A stretch of DNA of 10,418 nucleotides, taken from the NCBI GenBank assembly GCA_938041725.1, contig CALISX010000203.1:1-10418 (forward strand). Reading direction: 5' to 3'. This stretch comes from an uncultured Lachnoanaerobaculum sp. (GTDB lineage: Bacteria > Bacillota > Clostridia > Lachnospirales > Lachnospiraceae). Within the stretch, counting starts at the first letter, position 1, and the number at the start of each line of letters is the position of its first letter. Positions 1-7,001 of this stretch are shown one piece after another. A model generated the notes under the pieces. It did not search any database and was not told where the DNA came from. It was given only the letters and a program-made list of their open reading frames with translations. Made by a program: the position numbers and the translations under genes.

Positions 1-1037
1 ACAGCGCTGTGATTGATATTTACAAAAAAGGAAATAAAATCCACAATCTCCTTTTGAAGAGAGGGATACAAATGGGCTTCCGGCTCTTCAATGATCACAA
101 AGGCCCTTTCCTTTTTCAGCATCAAAATATACAGCTGGTTCAGCAGCCAAAGCACCTCCTGCTGACCGGAGGAGGTGAAATTAATGGGAATGGTTTCCCC
201 TTTGTGCTCTCCCTGCTCCACAATAAAATATTCCACTCCCGGTGTATACCGGTAGTCCCCCTTTAAATACCGGATCAGCATCTGGGCTGTTTCCCCCGGA
301 TCAAAGGAATGGCTTTCATCGGAATATCTTTGGGGCACCCCCCTGATGCCATCTGCAAAAAACATATGAATGCTGTCAATGATCTGTAAAAAACGGCGGG
401 TGATCAAATCCAGATTTTCATTTTCTATCATGGAACGGTTGCCGGACAAAAGGGTGATCATGCTGCGTCCGGCAGGAATATAATAGGTTTCCCGATCATC
501 TTCAAAGATCTCATTGATCGAGTTTTTAAAATACTCGTAATATCTGAGCCTTTCTTTGCTGGCAAAGGAAAGACTGACCCCTTGAACCGGCTTTTCCGAA
601 GCTAATTGTTTTGCTTCCTGTTCCAAGGGAAGGACACTGTTTTTCAGTTTTGGAGAATACTGAATATCAATATATTTTTTCTGATCCTGTGTCAGTTGAA
701 TATCAATCCATATTTCCTGTGAATATTCATATCTAAGATAGAGTCTGGTATCCAAATCCCAGCTGTATCCAAAAAGAGCCGCAAAAACAGATTTTAATTC
801 ATTTTTTAAAGCTTCTTCAAAGCCTTGGGAAATGTCCTCTCCTTTGTAGGCAGATCTGTCGTACACCTGGCATAGATATTCCACCAAAGCAGCTTTGATC
901 AGGCGGAAAAAATAAATGCCTTTTGCAATGGTGCTTTTTCCGGCGGCCTGCTCACCAATCAGGATATTAAAATTTTTAATCTCCATGTCAAATGCTTCCA
1001 CAGGTCCCAGATGCTTGAGGGTGATTTTTTGATTCAT
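1..1037 (-). CDS. AAA family ATPase (AAA_15/AAA_21, OLD/RecF-like), C-terminus cut by window edge
   Basis: An open frame of 345 residues runs from ATG 1037 to the left edge without a stop. An AAGGGAG ribosome binding site (1046-1052) lies 8 nt upstream of the ATG. Visible motifs: an N-terminal strand-rich segment, then Walker A GEQAAGKST (residues 28-36); a YIPAGRS segment (186-192), typical of AAA_15 ATPases; an ABC/SMC-like signature TSSGQQE (288-294); and Walker B with catalytic glutamates, FVIIEEPEAHLYPS (313-326). The switch histidine (usually THSP) and any C-terminal domain, such as the Toprim of OLD nucleases, would lie beyond the edge. This is an ATP-driven SMC/ABC-like fold protein and probably cytosolic. 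Relatives are found in anti-phage systems (OLD, Gabija GajA, PARIS AriA) and in many orphan ATPases, so the role is open. By eye the gene is about 40% GC, lower than the rest of the window. ATPase assignment is secure; any defence role is inference. Confidence 0.9.
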   Translation of the reverse strand, partial: MNQKITLKHLGPVEAFDMEIKNFNILIGEQAAGKSTIAKGIYFFRLIKAALVEYLCQVYDRSAYKGEDISQGFEEALKNELKSVFAALFGYSWDLDTRLYLRYEYSQEIWIDIQLTQDQKKYIDIQYSPKLKNSVLPLEQEAKQLASEKPVQGVSLSFASKERLRYYEYFKNSINEIFEDDRETYYIPAGRSMITLLSGNRSMIENENLDLITRRFLQIIDSIHMFFADGIRGVPQRYSDESHSFDPGETAQMLIRYLKGDYRYTPGVEYFIVEQGEHKGETIPINFTSSGQQEVLWLLNQLYILMLKKERAFVIIEEPEAHLYPSLQKEIVDFISFFVNINHSA

Positions 1038-1147
1038 ACCATATTCTCCCTTCAATTGCTTGCTCTTTTCCCTATTGTCAAAAAAGCGGGCCGCCTGCCT
1101 TCCATCATGCAGTACCTGCATCTCTGGAGCAGTGGCACAGGGGGGCT
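1038..1147 (-). terminator. Possible weak terminator after the liv/URO-D operon
   Basis: In the 110-bp gap after the URO-D-like stop codon, the minus-strand RNA can form a perfect 6-bp hairpin with a 3-nt loop (ATGCAG-GTA-CTGCAT, 1107-1121). Further downstream, a short GC hairpin with a 3-nt loop (1084-1096, containing a G-U pair) leads into a run of six T (1085-1080). The stem next to the T run is only about 5 bp, so termination may be incomplete and some transcripts may read into the AAA ATPase gene. Confidence 0.35.
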
Positions 1148-2146
1148 TTAAAATCCCCGCACCACCCGGGAGATCGCCTGTATCCTTCTGTCATCTATAT
1201 CATTGGGTATGGAGCAATCCGCCCCCATGACATAGCCTGCATAGGCATTTTTTTCCAGAAGCGCCCTGGCAAAATCCCCCAGATCAGAGAGGCTTCCCGT
1301 ATCAATCAGGGTTCCTGGATTGTTGTCAAAGCCCCCCAGCACACATTTTCCCCCAAAAAGCTTTTTCCCTTCCTCCAGGGAAATATGTTCTGTAAAGGTG
1401 GCCCAGTTATAGACCTTGGCGGGATAGGAAAGATAATAGGTTAAATCGTTTTTATGATGGGCATAGCCGCAGATATGCAGAATATTGTAATCCCCCAAAG
1501 CATTGGCCCGGTTTAATACCCCGATTTCCGTGGGATAAATCAATTCCCGGTAGAGCTCCTTGGTATACATGGGACTTTGGATATTTTGGACGCAGTAATA
1601 GATCCCATCCAGTCCTGCCTCCAAAAACAGCTTTTCCACCAGAAGGGCAATGTCCTTTTGAATCTCCATCCCCGCCTTATGAAATTCCTTGGGAAAGTGC
1701 TCCGCCAAATAGACGAAGCGGGAAAAATCCAGATCCAGAAATTCCAGCCGGATACGGATCACCTGCAGGGGGGCAAAGACATTGTAAAACACCATCACCT
1801 CTTTTCCAAAGGCCTCCACCAAACGTTTTACATAGGCCACCTGTTTGGTAATCCAGGGGTGATCCTTGCCGATGCTTTTTATTTTTCTCAGATCCTTGCC
1901 GGTTTCCAAAGGACTCTCCATCACCGGAGGATAGCCAAAGAATCCCTCGTTCATGCACTTCATCATATCCGGATCCGTGGTTTTGTAGTAGTCCAAATGC
2001 CCTTGAAAGGCTCTTTCTAAAATCTCCTCCCGGGCCAGACCCCGAAACTGATCCTCCCCCAAAACAAAATGATGCCAGAAGCCAAAGGGAACCCGTTTTA
2101 CCCCTTTATTATCAAATGCATCCTTTAACAGCTGTCTTTTATCCAT
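1148..2146 (-). CDS. URO-D superfamily protein, MtaA/MtbA-like methyltransferase candidate
   Basis: 332 residues, the usual size for the uroporphyrinogen decarboxylase/MtaA superfamily. The C-terminal half carries the fold's landmarks: LHICG (223-227), YNWAT (246-250), VLGGFDNNP (269-277) and MGADCSIPND (307-316). H224, C226 and C311 match the H-x-C-x(n)-C zinc site of methylcobamide:coenzyme M methyltransferases, where zinc activates a thiol acceptor. The N-terminal R-x-P-x-W-x-M-R-Q-A-G-R active-site segment of true HemE is absent (here RVPFGFWHHF, 18-27), so heme synthesis is unlikely. There is no signal peptide, so it is cytosolic. It is the last gene of the liv operon: the livF stop lies 10 nt upstream and overlaps its AAAGGAG site (2152-2158), which indicates translational coupling. 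No corrinoid protein gene is in view. Family assignment is firm. Methyl transfer and any link to the transported solute are inferred. Confidence 0.85.
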   Translation of the reverse strand: MDKRQLLKDAFDNKGVKRVPFGFWHHFVLGEDQFRGLAREEILERAFQGHLDYYKTTDPDMMKCMNEGFFGYPPVMESPLETGKDLRKIKSIGKDHPWITKQVAYVKRLVEAFGKEVMVFYNVFAPLQVIRIRLEFLDLDFSRFVYLAEHFPKEFHKAGMEIQKDIALLVEKLFLEAGLDGIYYCVQNIQSPMYTKELYRELIYPTEIGVLNRANALGDYNILHICGYAHHKNDLTYYLSYPAKVYNWATFTEHISLEEGKKLFGGKCVLGGFDNNPGTLIDTGSLSDLGDFARALLEKNAYAGYVMGADCSIPNDIDDRRIQAISRVVRGF

Positions 2147-2156
2147 CTCTTCTCCT

Positions 2157-2864
2157 TTACCCCAGCCCCAGATAAGCCTTCTTTACCCCCTCATCCCTGG
2201 CAATCATTGAGGCTATGCCCTGAATTTTCACCAAACCGTTTTCCAGCACATAGGCCCGGTCCGAGGCGGCCAGGGCCATGCTGGCATTTTGCTCAATCAG
2301 TAAAATCGTAACACCCTGGCGGTTGATTTCTTTAATCATATCAAAAATCATAGCCACAAAATTTGGAGCCAGCCCCAGGGAGGGCTCATCCAGCAGCAGC
2401 AGCTCCGGAGCTGACATCAAAGCCCGGCCCACCGCCAGCATCTGCTGCTCTCCTCCGGAAAGGGTTCCCGCCTGCTGCCGCTTCCGCTCCGCAAGCCTTG
2501 GAAACAGCCCGTACACCCTTTGATATCCCTCCCGAATTTTGGCCCGGTCCTTTAGAATATAGGCCCCCAGTCTGAGATTTTCCGCCACTGTAAGCTCCGG
2601 GAACACCTCCCGGCCCTCGGGGGAAATACTGATGCCCAAAGTGGGGATTAAGTGGGGTGCAATATTGGTAATATCCTTTTTTTTAAATACAATCTTTCCG
2701 GAGGCCGCTCTGGCCACCCCGGTAATGGAGGCCAGGAGGGTGGACTTCCCCGCCCCATTGCTTCCAATAAGAGAAACAATCTCCCCCTTGCTGATTTCAA
2801 GAGAAATGCCCTTCAGGGCATGAATGGCCCCGTAATAGGTATGTAAATCAATGACCTTTAGCAC
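2157..2864 (-). CDS. livF: Liv-type ABC transporter ATPase LivF
   Basis: Second ATPase of a branched-chain amino acid-type (HAAT) importer; it powers uptake from the cytosolic face as a heterodimer with LivG. The chosen start is GTG 2864, 5 nt after GGAGG (2870-2874), giving 235 residues beginning MLKVIDLHTYYG, the family's usual N-terminus and length. The longer reading frame up to 2957 would only add out-of-family residues that overlap livG. Motifs: Walker A GSNGAGKST (34-42); SPEGREVFPELTV (81-93), in place of the usual Q-loop, as in other LivF proteins; ABC signature LSGGEQ (135-140); Walker B LLLLDEP (155-161), then SLGLAP; IEQNA (190-194) at the switch position, where LivF proteins typically carry Q rather than H. 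It overlaps the livG end by 17 nt, so it is translationally coupled. The transported substrate cannot be read from the ATPase. Confidence 0.96.
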   Translation of the reverse strand: MLKVIDLHTYYGAIHALKGISLEISKGEIVSLIGSNGAGKSTLLASITGVARAASGKIVFKKKDITNIAPHLIPTLGISISPEGREVFPELTVAENLRLGAYILKDRAKIREGYQRVYGLFPRLAERKRQQAGTLSGGEQQMLAVGRALMSAPELLLLDEPSLGLAPNFVAMIFDMIKEINRQGVTILLIEQNASMALAASDRAYVLENGLVKIQGIASMIARDEGVKKAYLGLG

Positions 2865-3630
2865 TGTCACCTCCCAGGTATGCCCGAATGACCTCGGGAT
2901 TTTTTGCAATTTCCTCCGGCAGCCCCTGGGCAATGGGTCTGCCATGATCCAAAACATAGATTCTGTCGGAAATATTCATGACCACGCTCATATCATGTTC
3001 AATCATCACAATGGTATAGCCCAGATCCCTGAGGTTCCCGATGAATTTCATCAGCTCCTCTGACTCCTGGGGATTCATCCCAGCCGCAGGCTCATCCAGC
3101 AAAATCAATCTGGCCCCTGTGGCAATGGCCCTGGCAATTTCCAGCTTTCTCTGCTCTCCATAGGGCAGGCTGTCCGCATACTCATTTCTTCGATGATCCA
3201 GATCAATGGAGCGCAAAATCTCAATGGCTCGAAGAATGCCCTCCTCCTCCCCCTTTTTGTATTTTGCAGTGCGGAAAATGGCATCCAAAAAGCTGTACCT
3301 GGTTTTGATATGGGATCCGATGAGTACATTTTCAATGACCCGAAGATCCCCGAAAAGCCGGATATTCTGAAAGGTACGGGAAATCCCTGCCTTTACAATA
3401 TGAATAGGAGAGCGGTTTTCCATATGCTTCCCTTCAAAAACAATGGTGCCCCGGTCCACCTTATACACTCCGGTCAGCATGTTAAACACAGTGGTTTTTC
3501 CGGCGCCATTGGGTCCGATGATACTCACTCCCTCCCCCCGGTTGACATGAAAACTCACGCCGTCCACTGCCACCAGGCCCCCGAAATGCTTCCCAATGTT
3601 TTCTACCTCCAGATATGCCTCAGTCCCCAT
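2848..3630 (-). CDS. livG: Liv-type ABC transporter ATPase LivG
   Basis: 260 residues, the normal length for LivG, the partner ATPase of LivF in a HAAT importer. Motifs in order: Walker A GPNGAGKTT (39-47); Q-loop in RTFQNIRLF (85-93, Q88); the LivG-type signature LPYGEQRKLEIARA (155-168); Walker B LILLDEPAAGMNP (175-187); switch histidine in IEHDM (210-214, H212). LPYGEQ in place of LSGGQ is characteristic of LivG. The start ATG 3630 has a near-perfect AAGGAGG site (3637-3643), 6 nt away, placed inside the end of livM. The gene overlaps livM by 11 nt and livF by 17 nt, so translation along the operon is probably coupled. Confidence 0.97.
   Translation of the reverse strand: MGTEAYLEVENIGKHFGGLVAVDGVSFHVNRGEGVSIIGPNGAGKTTVFNMLTGVYKVDRGTIVFEGKHMENRSPIHIVKAGISRTFQNIRLFGDLRVIENVLIGSHIKTRYSFLDAIFRTAKYKKGEEEGILRAIEILRSIDLDHRRNEYADSLPYGEQRKLEIARAIATGARLILLDEPAAGMNPQESEELMKFIGNLRDLGYTIVMIEHDMSVVMNISDRIYVLDHGRPIAQGLPEEIAKNPEVIRAYLGGDSAKGH
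2870..2874 (-). promoter_or_regulatory. Ribosome binding site deciding the livF GTG start
   Basis: GGAGG lies inside the last codons of livG, 5 nt before GTG 2864. The other in-frame GTG (2870-2868) overlaps this site and is therefore unlikely to be the start. Confidence 0.8.
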
Positions 3631-4696
3631 GGCTGCCCTCCTTATTCAAACGAATGGCCTCCCGGGCCAGCTCCGGATGCAGATCCAGCTCCTGCTCCCT
3701 TTGTGCCGCCCCCTTGGGAAGGGCAAAGGGAAGGGAACTGCGCCAGCCAAGAATCCCCTGGGGACGGAAACGCATCATAATCACCAGCACCACTCCGTAC
3801 AGTACAAAGCGGTACTGCATCAAAACCCTGGAGGCCTCCGGGAAGCTTACCAAAATAGCAGCGCCCACAAACATGCCCCGAAGGGTTCCCATACCGCCTA
3901 AAATCACAATGCTTAAAATCAAGGTGGATACATCAAAGTTAAAGGTATTGGCATCCATATATCCGATGAGGGTGGCATTCAAGGCACCTCCCATGGCACA
4001 AATGGCGGCGGAAACAATAAATGCCAGCATCTTATATCTGGGAACAGCAATGCCCATCATGGTGGCCGCCAGCTCGTCCGCCCGCACTGCCATCAGTCCC
4101 CTTCCCAGCCGGGACTTGATTAGCATCCGGCAAAATACCGTTACCAAAAGCACCAGCACCACCATCAGATAATACAGTCCGTCATTGGCCACTGTCAAAG
4201 AAAACCCAAACACAGAGGGCTTTGGAATATTTTTTATCCCCAAGGTGCCATTGGTCACCGGAGCCCAGTTCATGGCAACCATTTTTACAATTTCCCCAAA
4301 ACCCAGGGTAATAATAGACAAATAGGTGCCGGAAACCCGCAAAGTGGGCAGTCCCAGTAAAAGCCCTGCTAAGCCTGCCAGAATCATCCCCAGCACCATG
4401 GCAGGAAAAAAGTTCCAGCCTGCCTTCACCATAAGCAAAGAGGTGGTGTAGGCCCCGATAGCCACAAAGCCTGCATGTCCCAAAGACACCAGCCCTGTAT
4501 ACCCTGTGAGAATGTTTAATCCCAAAGCAATACAAATATATGCTCCGATGCGGATCAGCACCGTTTCCAAATATTGGCTCCGGATCACCTGGGGCAGCAA
4601 AAGAACTGCCAAAAGGCTAAGAACCAGCAAGGGAATCTGGTATTTCTTAACCCCTGATTCAAAGGCAAATAAAAAATTTTTGTTTTTTCCTGTCAT
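3620..4696 (-). CDS. livM: Liv-type ABC transporter permease LivM
   Basis: Inner-membrane permease that pairs with LivH to form the translocation path. From ATG 4696 it has 358 residues. The start is supported by GAAGG (4703-4707) 6 nt upstream and by its position 1 nt after the livH stop codon; the longer frame to 4747 would overlap livH. Several hydrophobic membrane segments follow a lysine-rich N-terminus. Family landmarks are GYTGLVSLGHAGFVAIGAY (65-83), the ATPase-contacting loop around SRLGRGLMAVRADELAA (195-211), LGGMGTLRGMFVGAA (266-280) and RFRPQGILG (309-317). The charged C-terminal tail after residue 320 is longer than the hydrophobic core needs and is probably cytosolic. Confidence 0.96.
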   Translation of the reverse strand: MTGKNKNFLFAFESGVKKYQIPLLVLSLLAVLLLPQVIRSQYLETVLIRIGAYICIALGLNILTGYTGLVSLGHAGFVAIGAYTTSLLMVKAGWNFFPAMVLGMILAGLAGLLLGLPTLRVSGTYLSIITLGFGEIVKMVAMNWAPVTNGTLGIKNIPKPSVFGFSLTVANDGLYYLMVVLVLLVTVFCRMLIKSRLGRGLMAVRADELAATMMGIAVPRYKMLAFIVSAAICAMGGALNATLIGYMDANTFNFDVSTLILSIVILGGMGTLRGMFVGAAILVSFPEASRVLMQYRFVLYGVVLVIMMRFRPQGILGWRSSLPFALPKGAAQREQELDLHPELAREAIRLNKEGSHGD

Positions 4697-4697
4697 A

Positions 4698-5573
4698 CTA
4701 TACCTTCGTAATCCCCTTCCTGCCAAACAATCCATTGGGACGAACAATCAAAACAATCATCAATATGACAAAGGCCACGGAATCCCGGTAGGTTGACCCC
4801 AAAAAAGCAGCGGCCATACTTTCTGAAAGGCCTACAATCAGTCCTCCCAAAAGGGCTCCGGGAAGACTGCCGATCCCTCCCAGCACCGCTGCAGCAAAGG
4901 CTTTTAAACCTGCCATAAATCCCATATTGGGATACACGATCTGATAGTAGCTTCCCACCAGAGCACCGGCAATGGTAGCGGATACCCCAGCCAGAAAAAA
5001 GGTAAAGGAAATCACAAAATTCACATTGACCCCCACAAACCCTGCTGCCTTGGCATTTTGCTCCGTAGCCCGCATGGCCAGACCGATTTTGGTGCGAAAT
5101 ACCACAAACATCAGCAGAAGCATTAAAGCCAGGGAAATGAAAAACATCATAACCTGGGTGTAGGAAAGGGTAAACTGCCCGATCAGCAGACAGCCAGCGG
5201 GGAAAATTTCCGGAAAGTTTCTTTTTTCCGACCCCAAAAAAACAATTAAAAGATTGGTAATAATATTAGAAATCCCAATGGTGGTAATCAAAGCGGCAAT
5301 GGGCTTGGACTTTTTGGTCCGAAGGGGCTCCAGGGCCACCTTGTCAATGGCCACGCCCAAAAGGCCGGTTAAAAGCATGGCAGCCAGAATCCCCGGCACA
5401 ATACCAAAGTGCATCCCGATAAACACCATGGCCATTTCCGCCCCAAAGGCATAGATGGCTCCATGGGAAAAATTCACCAGCCGCAGTATTCCAAAAACCA
5501 AAGAATACCCTACGGCAATGAGCGCATAACCCATGCCCAGAGCCAGGCCGTTAAAAATTTGTTGTGTCAGCAT
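4698..5573 (-). CDS. livH: Liv-type ABC transporter permease LivH
   Basis: Integral-membrane permease partner of LivM. Starting at ATG 5573 it has 291 residues and begins MLTQQIFNGLALGMGYALIA, a typical LivH opening. GGAGAGGA (5578-5585) supplies the ribosome binding site. The frame stays open to 5708, but that extension is hydrophilic, lacks family features and runs into the livK end, so it was rejected. Landmarks: GYSLVFGILRLVNFSHGA (22-39); the coupling-loop region TKIGLAMRATEQNAKAAG (161-178); LKAFAAAVLGGIGSLPGA (223-240); VRPNGLFG (277-284). It follows livK after a 109-nt gap that contains a stable hairpin, and its stop is 1 nt before the livM start. Confidence 0.96.
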   Translation of the reverse strand: MLTQQIFNGLALGMGYALIAVGYSLVFGILRLVNFSHGAIYAFGAEMAMVFIGMHFGIVPGILAAMLLTGLLGVAIDKVALEPLRTKKSKPIAALITTIGISNIITNLLIVFLGSEKRNFPEIFPAGCLLIGQFTLSYTQVMMFFISLALMLLLMFVVFRTKIGLAMRATEQNAKAAGFVGVNVNFVISFTFFLAGVSATIAGALVGSYYQIVYPNMGFMAGLKAFAAAVLGGIGSLPGALLGGLIVGLSESMAAAFLGSTYRDSVAFVILMIVLIVRPNGLFGRKGITKV

Positions 5574-5606
5574 ATCTTCCTCTCCATTATGGGTGCAGGA
5601 CAAAGC

Positions 5607-5638
5607 CCCAGATTGGCAAAGCCTCTCACCAATCCGGG
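5607..5638 (-). promoter_or_regulatory. RNA hairpin in the livK-livH gap
   Basis: The minus-strand RNA can pair CCCGGAUUGG (5638-5629) with CCAAUCUGGG (5616-5607): ten pairs including one G-U, with a 12-nt loop. No T tract follows, so it is not a classic terminator. It is the only sizeable gap in the operon (5574-5682). A plausible role is to protect the 3' end of the livK message so that more binding protein than membrane components is made, as in other binding-protein operons. That role is inferred; the pairing is directly visible. Confidence 0.6.
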
Positions 5639-5682
5639 ACTTATATACATGGAGGCTGATGCCCCTTTCACATCCGGCCTGT

Positions 5683-6852
5683 TTAATCCATTTTGGTAAA
5701 CCTGCCATCCTTTACAATAACCTTGGTAAAGGCCTTGTCGGCATCTCCATTGGCATCAAACTTCAACTCTCCCGTGACACCGGGATAGGTAACTGCATAC
5801 AGCTTCTCCTTAATGGCCTCATGGTCCAGGGAGCCAGCCTCCTGAATGGCAGTAAGCAATACCCCTACGGAATCATAGGCCTGGGAGGTGAGGGCCGAGG
5901 GGGTTCCCCCATACTGGCTTTGGAATTTTTCCACATAGGCCTTCACAGCCGGATCCTCCGACTCTGCAAAAAAGCTTACAGGAAAGGCTACGCCATTGAC
6001 TGCATCTCCCCCCAGCTCCAAAAGCTGCTGGCTGTAGGCATTGGAAAAGCCTACAATCTGAATGTCCGGATTGATCTGCTTATACTGCTTGGCCACCGGA
6101 GCCACTAGATTGTACATGCCGCAAAGGATCACCACATCCGCTCCGGCTTCGTTCAATTTGGTAATGGCGGGGGTGTAGTCATCAGACCCCTCCATTACCT
6201 CTTCATGAGCCACCACCTGGGCCCCCTCTCCGCTTTCCTGAATCAGATCCTCAATAATCTTGGAGGTGGAGGTGCCCCAGTCTGTCATAATGGAAATGAT
6301 GCCCACTTTTTTCTTGCCAAAATCATGCACCGCAATGTCCACAGCCGCCTTTCCTTCAGTGGAAATCACCGTGTTGTTTCGGAAAATATAATCCCCTATG
6401 CCAGAATAATCCGGATGAGAGGCGGAGGGAGAGATCTCAATGATTTTATTCTCCTGGTAGGTGGGAGCCGCCGTCATACTCACACCCGAAGCAAAATGCC
6501 CAATCACCGCCGCATAATCTCCCTCCGATGCGATTTTTTGGGCAATGGTGGCAGCCTCCTCTGGTGTGTTCTTGTCATCAAACTGTACGATTTGAATCTG
6601 CTTTCCTAAAATACCTCCCTTTTCATTCCACTCCTGAGCCATGAGCTGGGCTGCATTATAAAATCCCAGACCATACTCTGAATTGTCCCCTGTCATGGGG
6701 GCTGCCACCGCAATCTTTACTCTGTCTCCCCCAGCAGCCTGGCTTTGGGCCCCCTCAGAGGAAGCCCCATTGGTCCCTCCTCCGGCACATCCTGCCAGCA
6801 AAGTAGTTACTGCTGCTGCCACTGCCAGTATTCTTAACCATCCTTTTTTCAT
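5683..6852 (-). CDS. livK: Liv-type substrate-binding lipoprotein
   Basis: Extracytoplasmic solute-binding lipoprotein (Peripla_BP_6, type I fold) that delivers ligand to LivHM. From ATG 6852 it has 389 residues. An in-frame TTG at 6876 is less likely as a start, since AAAGGAG (6865-6871) and TGGAG (6857-6861) both lie between it and the ATG. The signal peptide is MKKGWLRILA, a hydrophobic core, then lipobox LLAGC with C22 as the lipidated cysteine, followed by a Gly/Ser/Ala-rich linker to about residue 42. The fold runs from KIAVAAPMTGDNSEYG (46-61), with ligand-site candidates in IGHFASGVSMTAAP (117-130) and SPSASHP (141-147), IMTDWGTS (188-195) and AYDSVG (325-330). Annotation as leucine/isoleucine/valine-binding is by family only; this family also binds aromatics, amides, urea and other solutes, and the coupled URO-D-like gene favours a non-standard ligand. 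Confidence 0.94.
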   Translation of the reverse strand: MKKGWLRILAVAAAVTTLLAGCAGGGTNGASSEGAQSQAAGGDRVKIAVAAPMTGDNSEYGLGFYNAAQLMAQEWNEKGGILGKQIQIVQFDDKNTPEEAATIAQKIASEGDYAAVIGHFASGVSMTAAPTYQENKIIEISPSASHPDYSGIGDYIFRNNTVISTEGKAAVDIAVHDFGKKKVGIISIMTDWGTSTSKIIEDLIQESGEGAQVVAHEEVMEGSDDYTPAITKLNEAGADVVILCGMYNLVAPVAKQYKQINPDIQIVGFSNAYSQQLLELGGDAVNGVAFPVSFFAESEDPAVKAYVEKFQSQYGGTPSALTSQAYDSVGVLLTAIQEAGSLDHEAIKEKLYAVTYPGVTGELKFDANGDADKAFTKVIVKDGRFTKMD

Positions 6853-6892
6853 AATACTCCATTGCTCCTTTATCAACCTATTAACTCTGTGT

Positions 6893-6929
6893 GTTTATAT
6901 ACTTTACAATTTTTCTTCTGAAAAATCAA
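6893..6929 (-). promoter_or_regulatory. Putative promoter of the liv operon
   Basis: Between the upstream terminator and livK, the minus strand offers TTCAGA (6922-6917), a 17-nt spacer and TATAAA (6899-6894), which would start RNA about 35 nt before the livK ATG. An alternative pair is TTGATT (6929-6924), 17 nt, then TAAAGT (6906-6901). The region is AT-rich. Both are sigma-A-like but imperfect, so the exact start is uncertain. I see no clear operator palindrome. Confidence 0.5.
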
Positions 6930-6930
6930 G

Positions 6931-6992
6931 GGGAAAATAACAAAAGAAAGCCCCTTGCATACAACTTTTGTATTCCAATGCAAAGGGCTTTC
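6931..6992 (-). terminator. Intrinsic terminator of the RND/TolC-like operon
   Basis: Nine bases after the stop of the second TolC-like gene, the minus-strand RNA forms a 15-bp stem, GAAAGCCCTTTGCAT (6992-6978) with ATGCAAGGGGCTTTC (6960-6946), containing one U-G pair. A T-rich run follows (6945-6931). The 17-nt loop can itself pair as ATACAA/TTGTAT, at the cost of the innermost outer pairs. This cleanly separates the efflux operon from the liv operon. Confidence 0.88.
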
Positions 6993-7001
6993 CATTCTGT
7001 C

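Noticed and set aside
1053..1081. Perfect TTGACA (1081-1076) upstream of the AAA ATPase as a promoter
   Set aside because: At 16-18 nt spacing there is no acceptable -10 box (CAATTG and neighbours), and the hexamer overlaps the T run of the terminator-like structure. It could be chance.
1148..2146. Uroporphyrinogen decarboxylase (hemE) for heme synthesis
   Set aside because: The N-terminal HemE active-site segment is absent, the H-x-C...C zinc pattern is present, and no heme genes are nearby.
2865..2957. N-terminal extension of livF to 2957 or start at GTG 2870
   Set aside because: The extension is out-of-family and lies within livG. GTG 2870 overlaps the GGAGG site that best serves GTG 2864.
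3193..3780. Plus-strand open frame of 195 codons antisense to livG/livM
   Set aside because: Shadow of well-supported minus-strand genes; low-complexity Pro-rich translation and no recognisable domain.
5574..5708. N-terminal extension of livH to 5708
   Set aside because: The added residues are hydrophilic and unlike LivH, the extension overlaps livK, and ATG 5573 has its own ribosome binding site and a typical LivH start.
5533..6108. Plus-strand open frame of 191 codons across the livK-livH gap
   Set aside because: Antisense to livK and livH with no domain pattern or convincing start signal; explained by codon bias of the opposite strand.
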